Source: Platerodrilus igneus
Lineage: Eukaryota; Arthropoda; Insecta; Coleoptera; Lycidae
Reading direction: 5' to 3'
Assembly: GCA_036346225.1 (NCBI GenBank)
Contig: JARFIW010001185.1
Span: 1,178,001-1,242,000 of the forward strand
DNA: 64,000 bases
Shown: one piece after another, positions 48,901 to 54,900 of the stretch
How the letters are laid out: each line of letters begins with the position of its first letter
Position numbering within the stretch: position 1 is the first letter of the stretch
The notes under the pieces: generated by a model
What the model was told of the DNA's origin: nothing
What the model saw: only the letters and a program-made list of their open reading frames with translations
Databases searched by the model: none
Program-made: the position numbers and the translations under genes

Positions 48901-51900
48901 TCAAGTTTAGGGATATTCGAATTTATAAACAGGCAAGTGTAAATTTATATTTGTTGTACTTCACTTAAATATCGCCCGAATTCCTGCAAATATTAACTAG
49001 CATTAAATTTTAATTACATATGCAACAGCGTTCAAAAATTTTTTAATGGTATTTATTAAACTTATTTAGTAGAATTTTAAAAATCCATGATTATTTTATT
49101 TTTTAACAATAATATGACGTTTTCATTAAAAAGGAATTATTTTCCTATTTTGCTAATTTTTAGAATCCCCAAACATGGAAGGAAAAAGAAGAAAGATAGA
49201 TGACGAATGTCGCATTTTTAATGAAGAACGGGGAGTAAAATATTTTTTTGTGAAAACAGGCTAATAAAGCAGTATGTCTAATTTGCAATGACACTGTTGC
49301 TGTAATGTAGGAATATAATATACGTCGACATCATGAAACAAAACATTCTTCAACTTACTCACAATTCAAGGACAAGCACCGTACTGAAAAATACAAAGCA
49401 ATGCACCGTAGTTTATGTTCTCAGCAAAATTTATTTAGGAAAGCAAATTCAGAAAATGAAGCATTAACTTTAGTTAGTATAAAGATTGCTTATTTGTTGG
49501 CGAAAGCAGGAAAACCTTTTATGGATGGACAAATGTATAATGACAGCTGTTGGTGAATTGTGCCCAGAAAAGTTGGATCTCTTCAAAATGATCAGCATGT
49601 CCCGGAATACAATTGCTCGTCGAATTGGCGATATTGGAAACAATATTCTCCACCAGGTTACTAGTAAAACACAGTGGTTCACTCAATATTCTCTTGCTAT
49701 TGATGAATCAACTGATGTTGGTGACATTTTGCAACTTTTAATTTTTGTTCGTGGAGTTGATGACGAACTTAATGTCGCACAAGAATTAGCCTCCCTTAAC
49801 AGCATGCATAGTACTACAACTGGAAAAGATGTATTCGAAGAAGTAGAAAAAACGCTAATAAAGTTTAACTTAGATTGGAATCGACTCCAAAGTGTGACGA
49901 TTGATGGAGGAAGAAACATGTCTGGTACAAACATCGGCGTGGTTGGACAAATTACAAAAGCTTGCGAAGCTTCAGGAGCGTCAGTACCAATTTTTCTGCA
50001 CTGTATTATCCATCAACAAGCATTATGCATAAAACATGTCGATATAAACTGCGTTTTGAAGCCAGTTGTTTCTGTAGTAAAGTTTATTCGATCACACGCA
50101 CTTAATCATGGGCAATTTAAATCTTTTCTTAAGCAAATTGAATCCGAGTACGTTAACTTGTCGTATTACACTGAAGTTCGATGGCTTAGTTGTGGAAAAG
50201 TTTTATTGCAATTTTTTAAGCTTAGAAGTGAAATTGATTTATTTCTTGTAGAGAAAAAACATCCTGAACCACTTTTATCAAATGTTGCATGGCTCTGGAA
50301 GTTGGCGTTTTTTGCAGATGTTGTGGCATACGTAAATACCTTAAACTTAAAGTTACAAGGGAAAAACAATTTAATTTGCAATTTATACTCTCAAATTAAA
50401 GCATTTCGAACAAAACTACAATTATTCGAAAGTCAAGTGACTGAATCTAATTTTACGCATTTTCCGTGCTGTGATGAGTTTACTAAAAAAACTGAAGAAC
50501 AATTTCCAATTGCATTTGCAGTAAAGGTCATCGCCGATTTAAAAGAAAAATTTCAAAAGAGATTTTCTGATTTGGACATGAATTCAAAAGAAATTCGGCT
50601 GTTCCAAAATCCATTTGATTGCAACGTTGTTGAAATTTCAAGCCAGCTTCAAATAGAAATTATTGATCTTCAAGCAAACGAACAAATCAAGGACAAATAC
50701 AAGGGAGGAAACTTAATAGATTTTTATAAATATTTGGATGCAAAAGAGTTTCCAAATTTGAAGAAATTTGCTCGTAAATTCATTTCAATGTTTGGGACTA
50801 CTTACGTGTCGAACAAACTTTTCTCGAATGAAGTATCTCAAATCAAAATATAGAGCAAATTTATCTGATGATCATTTGCAGTCATTGCTTATGATTGGTG
50901 TAACAAATTTTGATCCCAACTATGAAGACATTCTTCAACAAAAAATACAGTTTCATCATTCGCATTAGAAGTTGTATGAAAATATTTCAATTTTTATAAA
51001 ATAATTATATAATTATACTACAATTATACTTTGTTTGTTTAGTATTTTGTATTTTCAAGTTACAATAAAATAGTATAAATTAATAGTATTTAATGCTACC
51101 TTACTCAAAATGATATTTTTCAATTTGTATATACATGTGGCCCTTATAACATGGATCTAATTATAATCCGCCCCGTGCCGCGAAAAGTTTGGACACCTCT
51201 GATCTAGACCCATTTTATTGGAATCTCGAGCATACTTTGGAAATCCATGTAGAAGTATTCTAGTCCAGATACACGTTAAAGAATTTTTAACCTTGTACAT
51301 ATCATCTAAGTGGAAATGTATATAAAGACTATAAAAGAAGGGACTATAAATGATGTCAAAACCTATAAACCACCTGTTGCTTAATTGTTTAGAACTGGTA
51401 TTGAATATGTAACGTTCTACAAAGTGTAAAGGTTTGAGGATGTTGGAGAACAGCCATATCGCTCTGTAGAAGTTATCCATTCACCACCACTTTAGTGAAG
51501 CGAGATATCAGAGTACAACATTAAAATTTTCAGCTGTGATTGCAGAGTTGAACGGATAATAAACCAGATAGCAATAACTGAATATTTATAATACGTTAAT
51601 AAATGATTATTACCCAATGCATGTCTAAAGTTACAAAATCCAAGCACGTATTGTGTTCTTTTGTAATTAAAATTAGTTAGGTTAAAAATAGAAAGAGAAT
51701 TAGGGGTTACAAACTCTAATTCATATTAAATTACTTATAAACGTTAGAGTGATGTGCATCAATTGCACCCACTCTCTATTTAGAGAATAAAAATTGACCT
51801 CATGCGATATTAGGTGATAATGAATATCCCACCTTTCAGAATTTGTATTATCTTAATATAAAGCAAGCAATATTTGATTTATTTGTTTACATAGAAATTG

Positions 51901-54900
51901 CATTTATCTATATTAGCCATTAACAGTGATATAGTTATTTTATTGCGGGTGTGTTAAGCATTAAGTTTTTTAATTTGGAATTGCCCCAAAGGGGTGGGAA
52001 TCCTGTAACAAAATAAGAATGCACCGGCCAACAGTGGTATGGGAGTGGGTTCATATAGCAATAAATAACAAAAAATTGAGTAATGATAAACATTTTACCT
52101 AAGTACGATTTCAAGCTACGTTATTACTAACACTTACCCTGTTAGGTTTTCAATCCGTTAAGTTTAAAGGACGGCTACTACGTCTAGTTTAATAGGATTT
52201 TCTCTGAATGGCGTGTAAACAAGGGGATTGTTAATTATTGGGTAATTCTCATACTGAAATGGATTTTCTTACAAAAACTCGCCTGTCTGAACAAATGAAA
52301 CAACTTTGAACTCGACTGGCTTAAATCTATTCTAAAATAACATTATTTGAGCATTTCTGTCAACAAATAGGCATAAAACGATTTTTAAATGTACTTACAT
52401 TAATAGTCGGATTAGTGACATAGAGATATTCCTATAACAAAATACATACAATAAACAAAAATGGTAAAAATTCTTTGTCCGTTCATTCTGAATGCATCTA
52501 ACCTTTGGGGTTAAATATCTCAATTAATTTTGATTAAACTCACAATGTCCAAACCATATATTCCTAATAATGTAACACTACACATTGGGCAATACTTTAT
52601 AAAGGCCATCAACTAGAAATGCAGTTTACATTACACATCTAATTCTACAACAGTTTTACCTTACAGTTTCATCTGAAAATCACCATGTGCTCCATTGAAC
52701 CAAGAGATATTTGATCTTCCGGGGGCATTGAATTCCAAACTATTTTGCTGGGAAGCAAACCATCCCAATCTTCTTGGGTTTGTAGGTTATGTCAAAAATT
52801 TGTGATCAATCACCTAGACCCTCATTTATAATTCCATAATCAACAGTATGTTTACAACAAACCAAACCTTTACTTTTCTGTCTAACCCCACATGTTTTCA
52901 CGTTTAAGTAACTGTCTAGCGATGTCGATACATCCACGTTTCTGCCTCAGATGGGCATGCTGTTAATATATACCTAACATGTAAGATGCATGGCTGTCAT
53001 GGTTTCTTTTTACTAACCCCGCTTAGTTGTGATATAAATGAATACGTTGTCATGTATAATGATGCCTGGTTGTAATTTATTTGCTGTGGTTTTCATTAGC
53101 TCGTGGTTTTTCTTTTGTATTACATCGTAAAACTCGATTTTTATTGCGTCTTGTATACATTCTAACTAACATCTGAAATTATATAGGTGTACCATTAAAT
53201 GGAATATTTTTAATGTACAAAAGCTTTCTTAATATTTTCTGAGAAATGTATTGAATTTTGTTTTCCTTTTTTGATGGCTTTTAAAATAATTAATGAATCG
53301 ACATTTTATTTCAAATGTATTGTACCAAAATAAAATGATGCTTTATGATTTTGGAATTTATGATTTTTACAGAACTCCTATTTACTGCAATAGCTTGTTA
53401 GTGAAATGAAAATTATACAGGGTGCTTCAGTAATAAGTTGTTCGTTTTAAATTACTCTTTTCTCCTTTTTCATCTGATTTTTATTTCCCATAGTGACCAA
53501 ACGTTGCTGTTTCTAGATAGATTTCATATGTGTTCTTGTATTTTCACGTTGTATTGCTATTTCCTATAATTCACATATCCTCAAATTGTAGGTTAATAAC
53601 AATCATATTTCTAAAGATTTTGGTTTTTTGGAATAGGCTTAAAGCACCAGTAGCCAGTAATACAGCAACTGCGAACATGTTTTGTTATTACTGTATTTGT
53701 AATTAGAAGTAAAGGAAATTAATGATACACTTTTAAATAAATTAATAGTCAATGCCTATATAAATTAAGAACTGTAAATAATAAATTAGGCGAATGTATA
53801 GCATAACATTGAATGCTAGTATGTTGACTTTCTTATTTCAAATTCATATAAGTAAACATTATGAATGCATTGTTTAGCTCTTAATAAGTACTTTTATATT
53901 GTTCACATTTTTAATTGTGTAACAGTTGGTATCAGGATGCATGAAGTGCAATGTGTTAAACACAAAAGAGCAAACAATAGTACAACAGTAGCCTTGTGAT
54001 TGTAGAGGTGTTTCCTTATTTGCAAAATATGAAAATGGATACAAATGCAATGTTGGTTGCAGTTACTCTAAAATGTACAAAGGATCAGCAAGACGAGCAC
54101 TAAGTTTACCTTGTTGTGAACAAGCTCGCACTCGGTAAACTGCCATGGTTTGAATATTTGAACAGGAGAGTCCATAATTGAAGGTACATCCTTTAGAATA
54201 GTGTTGCTAGCAAATCCTTTGTATAAATGATGTTCAGAATCCATGTACATGAAGGAGTCGTTACTGATGGCTTAGTTGTATAAAACAGTCTGACTCCAAT
54301 GAATAGCAGAACTTTTTCGACCAACCTGTTAGGTGTATGAAAGCACTGCTACAACAGGTTTTACTTGATGTAATAGTTGTAACGGACTATGTTGATCATC
54401 AGGCATGTTACATTATGTTCTTGAATGGTATTATGTGATACTCAATACAACATGTAGATAAGCTTTCTGGCACGTGTATGGGAGGGCTATTCACCAGGAC
54501 CATTCTCTTTTATCTTAGACTATAAGTTATATGTTTGTAATAAACCGAAAGGTGTGTTATGTGCATCTGTTTATAAAACCTTTAAAGGTGTGTTTTGTTC
54601 AATGTTCTAAGAACGATTATTGTTTGCCCACTTGATTTCCAAAACCATTTTGCTTGATATCTGGAAATTTTATGGAAACTTTTATTTGCTTATTTTATAG
54701 CGTATGTGAGAATATTATGTGTTGCATAATATAACACATAGGAATTTGCTAATTTTACTTTTTTTTGTAAACTGTTAAATACATCTTTTTTCAGGGTTAT
54801 ACCGAGTTAACTATGATGAAAATAATTGGAAGCTTTTAATAGCGGTTTTAAACAGTGATTTACACCACAAAATTCCTCCAATAAATAAGGCACTATTAAT

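Larger units (their letters stand above)
40003..54794 (+). other. 14,792-bp intron 4
   Basis: Donor GTAAGT at 40003; acceptor TTTTTTCAG ending at 54794 after a T-rich tract. It contains Gypsy remnant F, LTR-like repeats and the hAT element. Confidence 0.9.

Noticed and set aside
53414..53435. TATACAGGGTGCTTCAGTAAT as a MITE
   Set aside because: Only one end found; no inverted partner within several kilobases.
53920..53942. Copia 5' LTR end and primer site
   Set aside because: The match to a tRNA-Met-type site is short, and no Gag or Pol follows on that strand.
54068..54250. Minus-strand open frame as a gene
   Set aside because: Short, with no motif and no flanking coding.
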